NCBI GenBank assembly: GCA_002294045.1
Contig: DBEP01000108.1
Span: 1,047-54,759 of the forward strand
From: Lachnoclostridium sp. UBA903
GTDB taxonomy: Bacteria; Bacillota; Clostridia; Lachnospirales; Lachnospiraceae
DNA: 53,713 bases
Reading direction: 5' to 3'
The position numbers and the translations under genes are program-made. The stretch's first letter is position 1, and every line of letters begins with the position of its first letter. The notes under the pieces are model-generated. The model made no database searches and was not told the origin of the DNA. It saw only the letters and a list, made by a program, of their open reading frames with translations. Below are positions 1 through 7,876 of this stretch, piece by piece.

Positions 1-125
1 TCACCATCTTTTCTATTATTTTGGGATTCCGGTAATTACGGAAGAAGAATTTATCAAAATGACTGAATGAATTTAAATGAGTAATACGGAACCCTGAGTT
101 AAAAAAATAATAGAAAAGATGGTGA
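1..125. repeat. 22-bp perfect inverted repeat flanking the metA upstream region
   Basis: Bases 1-22 are the exact reverse complement of bases 104-125, which include the metA ribosome-binding region. Inside these arms, 23-39 and 81-94 are also partly complementary. The whole segment could fold into one long hairpin with its loop near 40-80. Because one arm starts at base 1, the repeat may continue outside the window. It could be a real regulatory or foldback element, or a fold-back join at a contig end; the sequence alone cannot decide. Confidence 0.75.
2..70 (+). CDS. ligA: Possible C-terminal end of NAD-dependent DNA ligase (partial)
   Basis: An open frame from base 2 ends at TGA 68-70 and finishes with GIPVITEEEFIKMTE. 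This resembles the last strand and helix of the BRCT domain that closes bacterial LigA (GIPVI.EEEF). The residues before it (HHLFYYF), encoded by the left arm of the inverted repeat, do not resemble a BRCT domain. The true upstream sequence may therefore have been replaced or rearranged at the window edge. LigA seals nicks during replication. The call rests on about 15 residues and is tentative. Confidence 0.35.
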   Translation, partial: HHLFYYFGIPVITEEEFIKMTE

Positions 126-129
126 TGAT

Positions 130-1035
130 ATGCCTATTAAAGTACAAAGTGATTTACCGGCAAAAAGGATACTGGAAGATGAGAATATATTTATTATGGA
201 TGAAACCAGAGCCATGCATCAGGATATACGGCCTCTGCGTATAGCAATATTAAACCTTATGCCTCTTAAAGAGGATACGGAGGTCCAGCTGCTGCGGTGT
301 TTATCCAATACTCCCCTGCAGGTTGATATCACCTTTTTAACGACTGGTTCCTATGTGGGTAAAAATACGCCTGCCAGTCATCTGGATCAGTTTTACCTTA
401 CTTATAAAGAGGTCGAAAACATGAAATTTGACGGATTGATTATTACAGGCGCACCGGTCGAACAAATGGAATTCGAAGAAGTACATTACTGGAATGAACT
501 GGTGGAAATAATGAAGTGGTCAAAGACCAATGTTACATCTACCCTTCATATCTGCTGGGGAGCCCAGGCCGGACTGTATTATCATTTTGGTATTCATAAA
601 ATTCCGCTGGAACAGAAAATGTTCGGTGTGTTCCCCCATCGGGTCTTAAACCGGAAGGTACCTTTTGTACGGGGATTTGACGATATCTTTTATGCCCCCC
701 ATTCAAGATATACTACCGTATCCAGAGAGGAGATTATTAATAATCCCGATTTAATCATACTAGCAGAATCCGATGAAGCCGGGGTATTTATTGTATTGGC
801 TGACGAAGGCAGACAGATATTCGTAATGGGCCATCCCGAATATGACAGAATCACTCTGGACAAGGAATATAAAAGGGATAAGGATAAGGGATTGGATATT
901 CAGGTACCCAGTAATTACTATCCTAAGAATGAGGAGAATAAAAGACCTAACTTAAACTGGCGCGCCCACTCCAATGCCATGTATACCAATTGGCTGAATT
1001 ATTACGTATACCAGGTAACGCCTTACGAGCTTTGA
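130..1035 (+). CDS. metA: Homoserine O-acetyltransferase (MetA family)
   Basis: Cytoplasmic enzyme that acylates the hydroxyl of L-homoserine in the first committed step of methionine synthesis. At 301 residues it matches the MetA/HTS family. The nucleophile Cys142 lies in ICWGAQ, and the His235/Glu237 pair lies in MGHPEYD. Residue 111 is Glu (GAPVEQ). In characterised members Glu111 goes with acetyl-CoA use and Gly111 with succinyl-CoA use, so acetyl-CoA is predicted. The start is ATG at 130, behind a GGTGA-like Shine-Dalgarno that falls in the right arm of the inverted repeat. No SAM riboswitch or T-box is visible in the 129 bases upstream. It appears to be transcribed alone, ending at the hairpin near 1102-1159. 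Confidence 0.95.
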   Translation: MPIKVQSDLPAKRILEDENIFIMDETRAMHQDIRPLRIAILNLMPLKEDTEVQLLRCLSNTPLQVDITFLTTGSYVGKNTPASHLDQFYLTYKEVENMKFDGLIITGAPVEQMEFEEVHYWNELVEIMKWSKTNVTSTLHICWGAQAGLYYHFGIHKIPLEQKMFGVFPHRVLNRKVPFVRGFDDIFYAPHSRYTTVSREEIINNPDLIILAESDEAGVFIVLADEGRQIFVMGHPEYDRITLDKEYKRDKDKGLDIQVPSNYYPKNEENKRPNLNWRAHSNAMYTNWLNYYVYQVTPYEL

Positions 1036-1101
1036 AGGAATCTTTGAAATATGGAGGTTCAAAATGGGTGTTGAATTAAGGAAAGGTTAGAACCGATATA
1101 T

Positions 1102-1165
1102 TGGTGTAAATGAATAAGCAGTTTTGGTATTTCAATGAACTGCCTCTTCGTTTACACCATTTTCA
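1102..1165 (+). terminator. Probable terminator hairpin downstream of metA
   Basis: TGGTGTAAATGAA (1102-1114) pairs with TTCGTTTACACCA (1147-1159) with one mismatch. Inner arms GCAGTT/AACTGC (1118-1123/1138-1143) extend the stem. A short T-rich stretch follows. The loop is long and the U-tract weak, so this is a moderate call. Confidence 0.5.
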
Positions 1166-1264
1166 ATTTGGCCTTATTCTTTTTTCTTAAAAAGATTGAG
1201 GTATGTTTGTCATGGCGGATGTTATAGAATATGTGAATAAAAAGTAATATGGAGGTAATTTTTT

Positions 1265-1291
1265 ATGTGTACACCCGTTTATTTTGCATAG
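1265..1291 (+). CDS. Putative 8-codon leader peptide
   Basis: GGAGGT at 1251-1256 lies 8 bases before ATG 1265. That ATG opens an eight-codon frame (MCTPVYFA) closed by TAG 1289-1291. A hairpin (arms 1291-1302 and 1327-1338) begins at the stop codon, and the DUF1062-like gene starts 81 bases after it. A strong Shine-Dalgarno, a tiny ORF and an immediate hairpin resemble translational or transcriptional attenuation leaders. The peptide has no obvious codon bias that would name a signal. It could be chance; expression is unproven. Confidence 0.35.
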   Translation: MCTPVYFA

Positions 1292-1338
1292 CGAAGGCTA
1301 TTGCAATTTAATACTGTAAAATAAGTAATAGCCTTTGC
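1291..1338 (+). promoter_or_regulatory. Hairpin between leader ORF and DUF1062-like gene
   Basis: GCGAAGGCTATT (1291-1302) pairs with AATAGCCTTTGC (1327-1338) apart from one G-T wobble, with a 24-base AT-rich loop. No T-tract follows, so it is not a typical intrinsic terminator. The Shine-Dalgarno of the next gene (about 1360-1365) lies outside the stem. It may be an attenuator element working with the leader ORF. Confidence 0.45.
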
Positions 1339-1372
1339 ATATCCAATAAATTAAATTATAGGAGAATGCAAA

Positions 1373-1945
1373 TTGAGCTATCACAAAACGGTTCTGTATG
1401 AGCTTATACCAAAGGTGTCTTATAAAATAATCAGAAACTGCCCTGAATGTGATTGTAAAATGAAATATGTTAATACCAACTGCTTTAGGGTAAATGCGAA
1501 TGGCAATAAAATAGATGTCTGGCTCATTTATCAATGTGAAAAATGCAAACACACATATAACATGAGTATTTATGAAAGAAAAAAGTTATCTGGCATTCAG
1601 CCGGAGATATATAAGAGCTTTCTGGATAATGATACGGAATTAGCATTAAAATTCGGAACCGATAAACAATTTTTTGCAAATAACAGAGCGGAAATCGATT
1701 GGAGCAGCATAGAATATAATCTGCATGTGATTCCTGGCGGAAGCTCTGAAGAATTTGACTGTATTGAAATATATAACCCTTATAAAATAAAAATCCGAAC
1801 GGATAAAGTAGTCGCAGACCTATTGCATTTGACCAGAAATAAAATCAAGATGCTGTTAAAAAATGATGTAATAGAATTCAGTCAAAATTATCTTGGGCAT
1901 ATGACCAGAATATTAATAAAGGATATTACCTTTTATCAGTTGTGA
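1373..1945 (+). CDS. DUF1062-like zinc-ribbon protein with S4-like C-terminus
   Basis: 190 residues from a TTG start with TAGGAGA about 8 bases upstream. An N-terminal zinc ribbon has two Cys pairs, CPEC near residue 23 and CEKC near 55. Between them is FRVNANGNKIDVWLIYQ, which I recall from DUF1062 proteins of Firmicutes. The segment at about 139-167 (RTDKVVADLL...TRNKIKMLLKNDVIEF) resembles an S4 RNA-binding fold. A nucleic-acid-binding role is plausible but unproven, and no biochemical function can be named. It is monocistronic, between metA and the riboswitch. Confidence 0.75.
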   Translation: MSYHKTVLYELIPKVSYKIIRNCPECDCKMKYVNTNCFRVNANGNKIDVWLIYQCEKCKHTYNMSIYERKKLSGIQPEIYKSFLDNDTELALKFGTDKQFFANNRAEIDWSSIEYNLHVIPGGSSEEFDCIEIYNPYKIKIRTDKVVADLLHLTRNKIKMLLKNDVIEFSQNYLGHMTRILIKDITFYQL

Positions 1946-2049
1946 CTATTTTATTACGATATAAGAATACTTATTCGGCTATATTCGACAATACAAACAA
2001 AACGTTCCGAAATTAATAAAATAAAAATGCGATAAATTTATAAAAACTA
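1946..2049. other. AT-rich intergenic stretch, nothing recognised
   Basis: Between the stop of the DUF1062-like gene and the promoter of the c-di-GMP riboswitch I see only AT-rich sequence. There is no clear hairpin, ORF with a ribosome-binding site, or repeat. Confidence 0.4.
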
Positions 2050-2078
2050 TTGCAATAGATGGGAATATGTAGTACAAT
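2050..2078 (+). promoter_or_regulatory. Sigma-A promoter for the riboswitch/GGDEF transcript
   Basis: TTGCAA (2050-2055), 17-base spacer, TACAAT (2073-2078). Transcription would begin near 2085, just before the aptamer. Confidence 0.7.
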
Positions 2079-2085
2079 ATTCCTA

Positions 2086-2173
2086 TATTTGGTAAGGGCA
2101 AACTTATCGAAAGATAAGGACGCAAAGCTTAGGGTCTAAATCTGATTACACAGATATGACAGCCGGTTGCACA
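2086..2173 (+). ncRNA. Cyclic di-GMP-I (GEMM-I) riboswitch aptamer
   Basis: The class I c-di-GMP aptamer signature is present. GGTAAGGGCAAA opens it; a GAAA-capped stem follows (CTTATC-GAAA-GATAAG, about 2103-2118), then GGACGCAAAGC, AGGGTCTAA, a variable stem (ATCTG/CAGAT), ATGACAGCCGG and a closing GTTGC. A terminator and a diguanylate cyclase gene follow, a common arrangement in Clostridia and consistent with feedback on c-di-GMP synthesis. Confidence 0.95.
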
Positions 2174-2207
2174 AAGGTAATTTAGATTACTGTTTATATG
2201 CAATTTT

Positions 2208-2236
2208 AAGCTCTGTGTGATACACAGGGCTTTTTG
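2208..2236 (+). terminator. Riboswitch expression-platform terminator
   Basis: A GC-containing stem, GCTCTGTGT/ACACAGGGC, is followed by TTTTT, about 35 bases after the aptamer. CTGTGT of its 5' arm (2213-2218) is complementary to ACACAG (2148-2153) inside the aptamer's variable stem. That allows mutually exclusive folds. An OFF switch, with ligand favouring termination, is the simplest reading but is inference. Confidence 0.8.
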
Positions 2237-2425
2237 ACATATGACATTTGCCAAGGCGAATGTTGTTGTCTGCATAAGACGTTCTCTTGAGCAGATAGCG
2301 TTTTTTCTTGGACGTTCACAGGATGAGCGTCGTTATTTATGCTGACAGATACAGACAGGCAAAATATACATAAGAAAAAAACAGTAATGGAAGAAAATTA
2401 ATGTGTTTAAAGAAGGTGGAATCAG

Positions 2426-3955
2426 GTGAAAAAGAGAACGTTACGTTGTATTTTTCACAAAGCTTTGCGTTACGGACTTATCTCTATCCTATTAGTTGTT
2501 AATATTTTACTAATCTTATCTTATTCTTTTATAATTGTACAAGCAAATGAAAAGGAAACGAATGAAACTTTACTGTATTCGCAAGCCGTTTATTTTGCTG
2601 TTTTTTGTTTTGTTTTATTTATTCTGTGCATCATCGCCATTTTATTTATATTACGCTTAAAGTACAACAGTGAAAAAAAAGTAAGAGAAGCATCCCTGGA
2701 ATTAAGACAGATAACCAACAGTATTCACGCAGGGTTTGTTAATTTTGATTTGGAGCATAATTATGAGATAACTTATGCCAGCAACGGATACTATGATATT
2801 GTAGGTTACAGCAAAGAAGAAATACAACAGGAACAGGAAAACAGCGTAATATCCCTGGTATATCAGGAAGATATGGAAGAATTCAAAGCCCTGGCAGACG
2901 GTTTTAGTAACGGGGAATGTATTCAGAAGGAAGTCAGGATGGTGACCAAGAGCGGTAATATCATATGGATTTTAATAAACGGCAATTATATTGAAGATAA
3001 AAATGGGAATCACACCATATCTGCTGTTCTTATAGACATTACGGAATCTAAGTTTATGCAGGAAAGGCTTTTGCTGGAGGAAGAGCGTTACCGGGTTGCT
3101 GCTGAAATTTCCAACGATATTTTATTCGAATATGATATTGGTGAAGATTTAATGACCTTTGCCGACAAATATAAGGAACTGTACGGCAGGGTTCCGGTTA
3201 TCCCTCATTTTTCAGATATTAAAACCCATGGAAAAGAGATGATACATCCGGAAGATATCGGGGTGTTTTCCGAATATTGCAGAGCTTTACGAAGCGGCAA
3301 AGAAATGATTGAATCGGAATTCAGAATACGGGACATAAAAAATGATTATGTGTGGTGCCATACCCGGGGGAAAACCATATATGATGATAATAAGCATCCT
3401 GCCCGGGTTATAGGCAAAATTGTTAATATTGATTTACATAAGAAAGAATTACAGACCTTAGAGTATAAAGCGAAAAGGGACCCGCTGACCGGAGTCTATA
3501 ATAAAAGCACCACAAAGGACTTAATTGATTATTATATTCAGAAACATAGCGATAAAAAACATATTTTTATGATTGTGGATATTGATGATTTTAAGAGCAT
3601 CAATGACCGGTACGGGCATTTACAGGGAGACAAGGTATTATCTTTTGTTATCAGCCAGGTGAAGAGGATTTTTACGGCAGGTGAAATCATAGGACGGATT
3701 GGCGGTGATGAATTTGCTGTCTTTATAGGAAATATCACCAGTAAAGAAACCGTACTTGTAAAGGCTGATTTGCTGCAGCGTGCACTGCATTCCGTATACC
3801 GGGAAGAGGAATATGAAATATCGGTCTCCGGAAGCATCGGGGTTTCCATATATCCAGGGGACGGAAAAAATTATAATCAACTGTTAAATTGCGCGGACAA
3901 AGCTTTATATGATGTGAAAGACTGCGGCAAGGACGGATTTAAGCTGTTTACTTAA
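2426..3955 (+). CDS. Membrane diguanylate cyclase (PAS-PAS-GGDEF)
   Basis: Makes c-di-GMP from two GTP at the membrane. The start is GTG with AAGGTGGA upstream. Domains in order over 509 residues: two membrane helices (about 15-38 and 53-76) enclosing a short outside loop, two PAS/PAC sensor domains (about 88-208 and 217-340), and a GGDEF domain (about 345-509). The intact GGDEF motif is at 426-430, so catalysis is expected. The inhibitory I-site RxxD would fall at 417-420 but reads TAGE, so classical product inhibition should be lost. The riboswitch upstream could supply feedback instead. The 3' end overlaps the convergent flippase gene by 8 bases. Confidence 0.92.
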   Translation: MKKRTLRCIFHKALRYGLISILLVVNILLILSYSFIIVQANEKETNETLLYSQAVYFAVFCFVLFILCIIAILFILRLKYNSEKKVREASLELRQITNSIHAGFVNFDLEHNYEITYASNGYYDIVGYSKEEIQQEQENSVISLVYQEDMEEFKALADGFSNGECIQKEVRMVTKSGNIIWILINGNYIEDKNGNHTISAVLIDITESKFMQERLLLEEERYRVAAEISNDILFEYDIGEDLMTFADKYKELYGRVPVIPHFSDIKTHGKEMIHPEDIGVFSEYCRALRSGKEMIESEFRIRDIKNDYVWCHTRGKTIYDDNKHPARVIGKIVNIDLHKKELQTLEYKAKRDPLTGVYNKSTTKDLIDYYIQKHSDKKHIFMIVDIDDFKSINDRYGHLQGDKVLSFVISQVKRIFTAGEIIGRIGGDEFAVFIGNITSKETVLVKADLLQRALHSVYREEEYEISVSGSIGVSIYPGDGKNYNQLLNCADKALYDVKDCGKDGFKLFT

Positions 3956-5486
3956 AATCCTTTAAGGAAACAGCTTTTGTTATGCCAAGCAGCATGACAT
4001 ATGAGGTGCAAATTAAAAAAATGCAGATTAAAACGGAAGTAAGGCCGCCATGCCGCGGTGATATGTATTCATACAAACGAATGATAAGATAGCTGGATAA
4101 GGCCACGATGATTCCGGGCTTTAAGATTAAATCGGATGCATCAAAGGGCGGCCGTATCTTCTTAATGATAATAGTACCGTCAAAAAACGTGAGTACCAGC
4201 TGGCTGACTAAAAGCGATAAGAGATAGCCGTTTATACCCTGCTTTGGCACCAGATAAAGAATCAACAGTATACGGACGGACAGTCCGATAACGGAATTGG
4301 CAAATGTCAGATGTGCCAAACCTAAACCGTTGATAATACTGCTTAACGTTGTGGTAACGTATAAAAAGGGGCACAGCCAGGCTAATGTCATAAGAAGGCT
4401 GCCGGCAAGTTCGTTATGAAAAATGATATTTCCCAATACCTGACCGAAGCTGATAAAAATACCTGCGCTTAATATACCGATCAGCATACTGCATTTAATT
4501 GAAACAGCTGTGGTTTTTTTAATCATTTCATCGTTTCGGGAGGACTGGGCTTCCGAAATGGTTGGGAGCAATAATACGGACAGGGAATTCGTTATGGCTG
4601 ACGGAAACATGATAAAAGGCATGGACATGCCATTTAAAATACCATAGATACTTAATGCTTCCGAACTGCTTAAGCCATATTTCTTAAGCATATTGGGAAT
4701 CAGGATTGCTTCTACACTGTGTAATATACTTATCAGTAACCGATTTGCCGTCAGCGGTACAGCCATTTTAAACAGGCGCCCGGTTAAGTTATATTTCTGG
4801 CGGGACGGGAACTGGCCGGATTCCGCACGTTGTGATAATTCTTTTGGTGTACGGGAAATATACAGGGAACCGATATTGTAAAGGTTGGATGCGATTTCCC
4901 CGATAACAAGACCTAATACGGCCAGTTCACTGGTAACTTTAATATCTCCGTTTCCGGCATAGGAGGCTATAATATAAACAGCAATTACACGTACGATTTG
5001 TTCCAGCAGCTGGGTGGTAGCGGGAACACCGGCTTTTTTTAAACCGTAATAATAGCCGTTAATGCAGGCGGTAATACCGCAGAACGGAAATGCATAGGAA
5101 AGTATTCGGATGGAGGATGCGCATCCGGGTTCTTTTAAAATATTTGTTGCAATTATATCAGAATAACTATATACCAGAAAGGTTAATACTAAAGCTGCAC
5201 AAAGTGACAGGAGCATACCAATTTTAAGTGCTTTAGGTATATTTTTGTAATGCTTTTTTCCTAACTCGTTGGCAACTAAGGTTGAAATAGCAGTTTGAAG
5301 ACCGGATGCAAAAATGGTAAAACATATCGCATAAATCGGAAATACCAACTGGTATATACCCAATAATTCGGCACCCATGGCGTTGGATAAAAAAATACGG
5401 TAGAAGAATCCGATAAAGCGGGTAACCAGGCCCGCAAGAGTCAGAACAACCGTACCTTTAATTAAATTGCTTTTATTTTTTGTCAT
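3948..5486 (-). CDS. spoVB: SpoVB-like polysaccharide/lipid II flippase (MATE/MOP superfamily)
   Basis: Integral membrane protein of 512 residues with about 14 predicted helices. It opens with LIKGTVVLTLAGLVTRFIGF, the typical N-terminus of the SpoVB/YtgP group, and has the repeated two-bundle pattern of MOP exporters. Family members move lipid-linked wall precursors; SpoVB itself is needed for spore cortex formation in Bacillus. The start is ATG 5486 with AGGAG upstream on the minus strand. Its exact role (SpoVB versus a vegetative YtgP/MurJ2-like flippase) cannot be fixed here. It is transcribed alone, divergent from the isc operon. Confidence 0.85.
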   Translation of the reverse strand: MTKNKSNLIKGTVVLTLAGLVTRFIGFFYRIFLSNAMGAELLGIYQLVFPIYAICFTIFASGLQTAISTLVANELGKKHYKNIPKALKIGMLLSLCAALVLTFLVYSYSDIIATNILKEPGCASSIRILSYAFPFCGITACINGYYYGLKKAGVPATTQLLEQIVRVIAVYIIASYAGNGDIKVTSELAVLGLVIGEIASNLYNIGSLYISRTPKELSQRAESGQFPSRQKYNLTGRLFKMAVPLTANRLLISILHSVEAILIPNMLKKYGLSSSEALSIYGILNGMSMPFIMFPSAITNSLSVLLLPTISEAQSSRNDEMIKKTTAVSIKCSMLIGILSAGIFISFGQVLGNIIFHNELAGSLLMTLAWLCPFLYVTTTLSSIINGLGLAHLTFANSVIGLSVRILLILYLVPKQGINGYLLSLLVSQLVLTFFDGTIIIKKIRPPFDASDLILKPGIIVALSSYLIIRLYEYISPRHGGLTSVLICIFLICTSYVMLLGITKAVSLKDFK

Positions 5487-5560
5487 ACTTAACTCCTGCC
5501 GCTTAAATAATTGAACTTAATTAAGTATATTCGGAGACTATAAAACAATTCCAAATCGTG

Positions 5561-5589
5561 TTGACAAATTGGTTATGTAATGATAATAT
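5561..5589 (+). promoter_or_regulatory. Sigma-A promoter of the isc operon
   Basis: TTGACA (5561-5566), 17-base spacer, TAATAT (5584-5589). The surrounding AT-rich bases are the likely place for IscR autoregulation, but I cannot define the operator. Confidence 0.75.
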
Positions 5590-5670
5590 GTTACAAGAAT
5601 ACGCACTGTTTTAGTAGGAAATGAAATAGTAGGAATTAAACACCCGAAATTGTCGAAGAGAGGTGGTACG

Positions 5671-6150
5671 ATGAAACTGTCTACAAAAGGAAGATATGGT
5701 TTGCGGGCGGTATTGGATTTGGCTATAAATGGTAACAATGAAGCAGTTGCATTAAGCGGAATAGCGGAACGTCAGGATATTTCAATCAGTTATCTGGAAC
5801 AATTAATTGCCAAGCTGAAAAAGGCGGGGATAGTTAATAGCATCAGAGGAGCCCAGGGCGGCTATCTGCTGGCAAAAAAACCGGAGGAAATATCCGTTGG
5901 TGATATATTAAGGGCTTTGGAAGGGGATTTAAATCCCGTAGATTGTGCTGAAATTATAGGAAGCAAAGCATCCTGCTCCGGTGCTGATTTGTGTGTAACA
6001 AAATACGTTTGGATGCGTATTAGTGATAGTATAAATAATACGGTAGATACCATGATGCTTTCCGAACTGATGAAGGAAAGTGAAAAGGTCCGCTCCCTAT
6101 ATGGAATTCCTGAAGCGGATAACCGTAAAAAGCCAACTTGCGGGCAATAG
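5671..6150 (+). CDS. iscR: Rrf2-family Fe-S cluster regulator (IscR type)
   Basis: 159 residues from ATG 5671, with GAGGTGG 6 bases upstream; a longer TTG start at 5650 is unlikely because the family begins MKLSTKGRYG. There is an N-terminal winged helix (about 1-65). Three cysteines (Cys92, Cys102, Cys108) sit where [2Fe-2S]-binding Rrf2 proteins carry theirs, which argues for IscR over the cysteine regulator CymR. It is first in the iscR-iscS-iscU-mnmA operon, so it probably adjusts Fe-S assembly to demand by repressing its own promoter. Confidence 0.9.
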   Translation: MKLSTKGRYGLRAVLDLAINGNNEAVALSGIAERQDISISYLEQLIAKLKKAGIVNSIRGAQGGYLLAKKPEEISVGDILRALEGDLNPVDCAEIIGSKASCSGADLCVTKYVWMRISDSINNTVDTMMLSELMKESEKVRSLYGIPEADNRKKPTCGQ

Positions 6151-6179
6151 GAAATATGATAAATTAGGAGATGACACAG

Positions 6180-7364
6180 ATGGAGAAAAAAATATATCTA
6201 GATAATGCAGCTACAACAAAAACACGTCCGGCGGTTGTGGAAGCTATGCTCCCTTATTTCACGGAGAGTTTTGGTAATCCTTCCAGCGTGTATGAACTTG
6301 CGACACAAAATAAAAAGGCAATAGACGAAGCCAGGGATATCATAGCTAAATCGCTTGGAGCGGAAATCTCCGATATCTATTTTACGGCAGGCGGTACGGA
6401 ATCTGACAACTGGGCATTAAAAGCTACCGCAGAGGCTTATGCATCAAAGGGAAACCACATAATTACCTCCAGAATCGAGCACCATGCAGTTTTGCATTCC
6501 TGTGAATATTTGGAAAAACATGGAATGGAGGTTTCCTATATTGATGTAGATGAGAATGGTATTATAAAACTTGAGGAATTAAAGAAAGCTATCCGTCCTA
6601 CTACTATTTTAATATCTGTTATGTTTGCCAATAATGAAATCGGGACCATACAGCCGATTAAAGAAATCGGCGAAATTGCAAAAGCCAATCATATACTATT
6701 CCATACGGATGCCGTTCAGGCTTACGGCCAGCTGGGAATCGATGTGGATGAATTAAATATAGATATGTTAAGTGCCAGCGGACATAAATTAAACGGTCCC
6801 AAAGGCATCGGTTTCCTGTATATCCGTAAAGGACTCAAGCTAAGGTCCTTTATTCACGGGGGTGCACAGGAGAGGCACAGAAGAGCGGGAACTGAAAATG
6901 TCCCAGGTATTGTCGGATTTGGTAAAGCGGTTGAAATAGCTGTGGAAACCATGGAAGAGCGTCAAAAAAAGGAAATTGAATTAAGGGATAAACTGATTAA
7001 AAGAGTATTATCGGAAATACCCTATGTCCGTTTAAACGGGCATAGAACGAAACGGCTCCCCAATAACGCGAACTTCAGTTTTCAGTTTATTGAAGGAGAA
7101 TCGTTATTAATTATGCTGGATATGCAGAATATATGTGCTTCCAGCGGTTCGGCCTGTACTTCCGGTTCACTGGATCCTTCTCATGTGTTGCTTGCCATAG
7201 GGCTCCCTCATGAAATCGCTCATGGGTCCTTACGATTGACTTTATGCGAGGATAACACGGAGGAAGAAATGGATTATGTGGTTGATAAAATTAAGGAAAT
7301 CGTAGAAAAGCTGCGTTCCATGTCACCTTTATATGAGGATTTTATAAAAAGCGGTCATAAATAA
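6180..7364 (+). CDS. iscS: Cysteine desulfurase (IscS/NifS)
   Basis: PLP enzyme that converts cysteine to alanine and passes persulfide sulphur to IscU and to tRNA thiolation. It has 394 residues from ATG 6180, with TAGGAG at a proper 9-base spacing; ATG 6171 directly abuts that site and is rejected. The PLP lysine is Lys203 in SASGHKLNG, and the catalytic cysteine is Cys326 in SSGSACTSG. It is class I by its loop length. It lies 29 bases after iscR and 63 before iscU; mnmA at the operon end is a natural sulphur acceptor. Confidence 0.95.
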   Translation: MEKKIYLDNAATTKTRPAVVEAMLPYFTESFGNPSSVYELATQNKKAIDEARDIIAKSLGAEISDIYFTAGGTESDNWALKATAEAYASKGNHIITSRIEHHAVLHSCEYLEKHGMEVSYIDVDENGIIKLEELKKAIRPTTILISVMFANNEIGTIQPIKEIGEIAKANHILFHTDAVQAYGQLGIDVDELNIDMLSASGHKLNGPKGIGFLYIRKGLKLRSFIHGGAQERHRRAGTENVPGIVGFGKAVEIAVETMEERQKKEIELRDKLIKRVLSEIPYVRLNGHRTKRLPNNANFSFQFIEGESLLIMLDMQNICASSGSACTSGSLDPSHVLLAIGLPHEIAHGSLRLTLCEDNTEEEMDYVVDKIKEIVEKLRSMSPLYEDFIKSGHK

Positions 7365-7427
7365 TTATACTTCAATTAAATATTCGTTTTCGTCATTTGG
7401 TGATGGTAAGTGATAGGAGGAATAAAG

Positions 7428-7865
7428 ATGTACAGTGAAAAAGTTATGGATCATTTCAGTAATCCGAGAAATGTAGGTGAAATAGAAAATGCCAGCGGAG
7501 TCGGCACGGTAGGCAATGCAAAATGCGGTGATATTATGAGAATCTACCTGGATATAAATGACAGCGGTATTATCGAGGATGTTAAATTTAAAACTTTTGG
7601 ATGCGGCGCCGCAGTTGCTACCAGCAGTATGGCAACGGAATTAGTGAAAGGCAAGAATGTGAAAGAAGCCTTACAGGTAACCAATAAGGCCGTAATGGAT
7701 GCTTTGGACGGGCTTCCTGCGGTTAAGGTTCACTGTTCCTTATTGGCAGAAGAAGCAATCCATGCTGCTCTATGGGATTATGCGGCTAAAAATAATATTG
7801 TAATTGAGGGTCTGGAAAAACCCAAAACCGATATCAGCGAGGGAGAAGAAGAAGAAGTCTACTAG
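7428..7865 (+). CDS. iscU: Fe-S cluster scaffold protein (IscU/NifU N-terminal type)
   Basis: 145 residues from ATG 7428 with AGGAGG 7 bases upstream; the in-frame GTG 7410 would add six residues with no ribosome site. Three conserved cysteines, Cys33 (AKCGD), Cys59 (FGCGA) and Cys103 (VHCSL), plus Asp35 make the cluster-assembly site. It receives sulphur from IscS and hands clusters to apoproteins. The tail is unusually acidic (EGEEEEVY). No iscA, hscAB or ferredoxin gene follows, as is usual for the short clostridial isc operon. Confidence 0.95.
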   Translation: MYSEKVMDHFSNPRNVGEIENASGVGTVGNAKCGDIMRIYLDINDSGIIEDVKFKTFGCGAAVATSSMATELVKGKNVKEALQVTNKAVMDALDGLPAVKVHCSLLAEEAIHAALWDYAAKNNIVIEGLEKPKTDISEGEEEEVY

Positions 7866-7876
7866 GAGGCAGGTAA

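Noticed and set aside
2237..2425. Second regulatory RNA between the riboswitch terminator and the GGDEF gene
   Set aside because: One short hairpin (CATTTGCC/GGCGAATG) is visible, but no conserved aptamer features and no second terminator.
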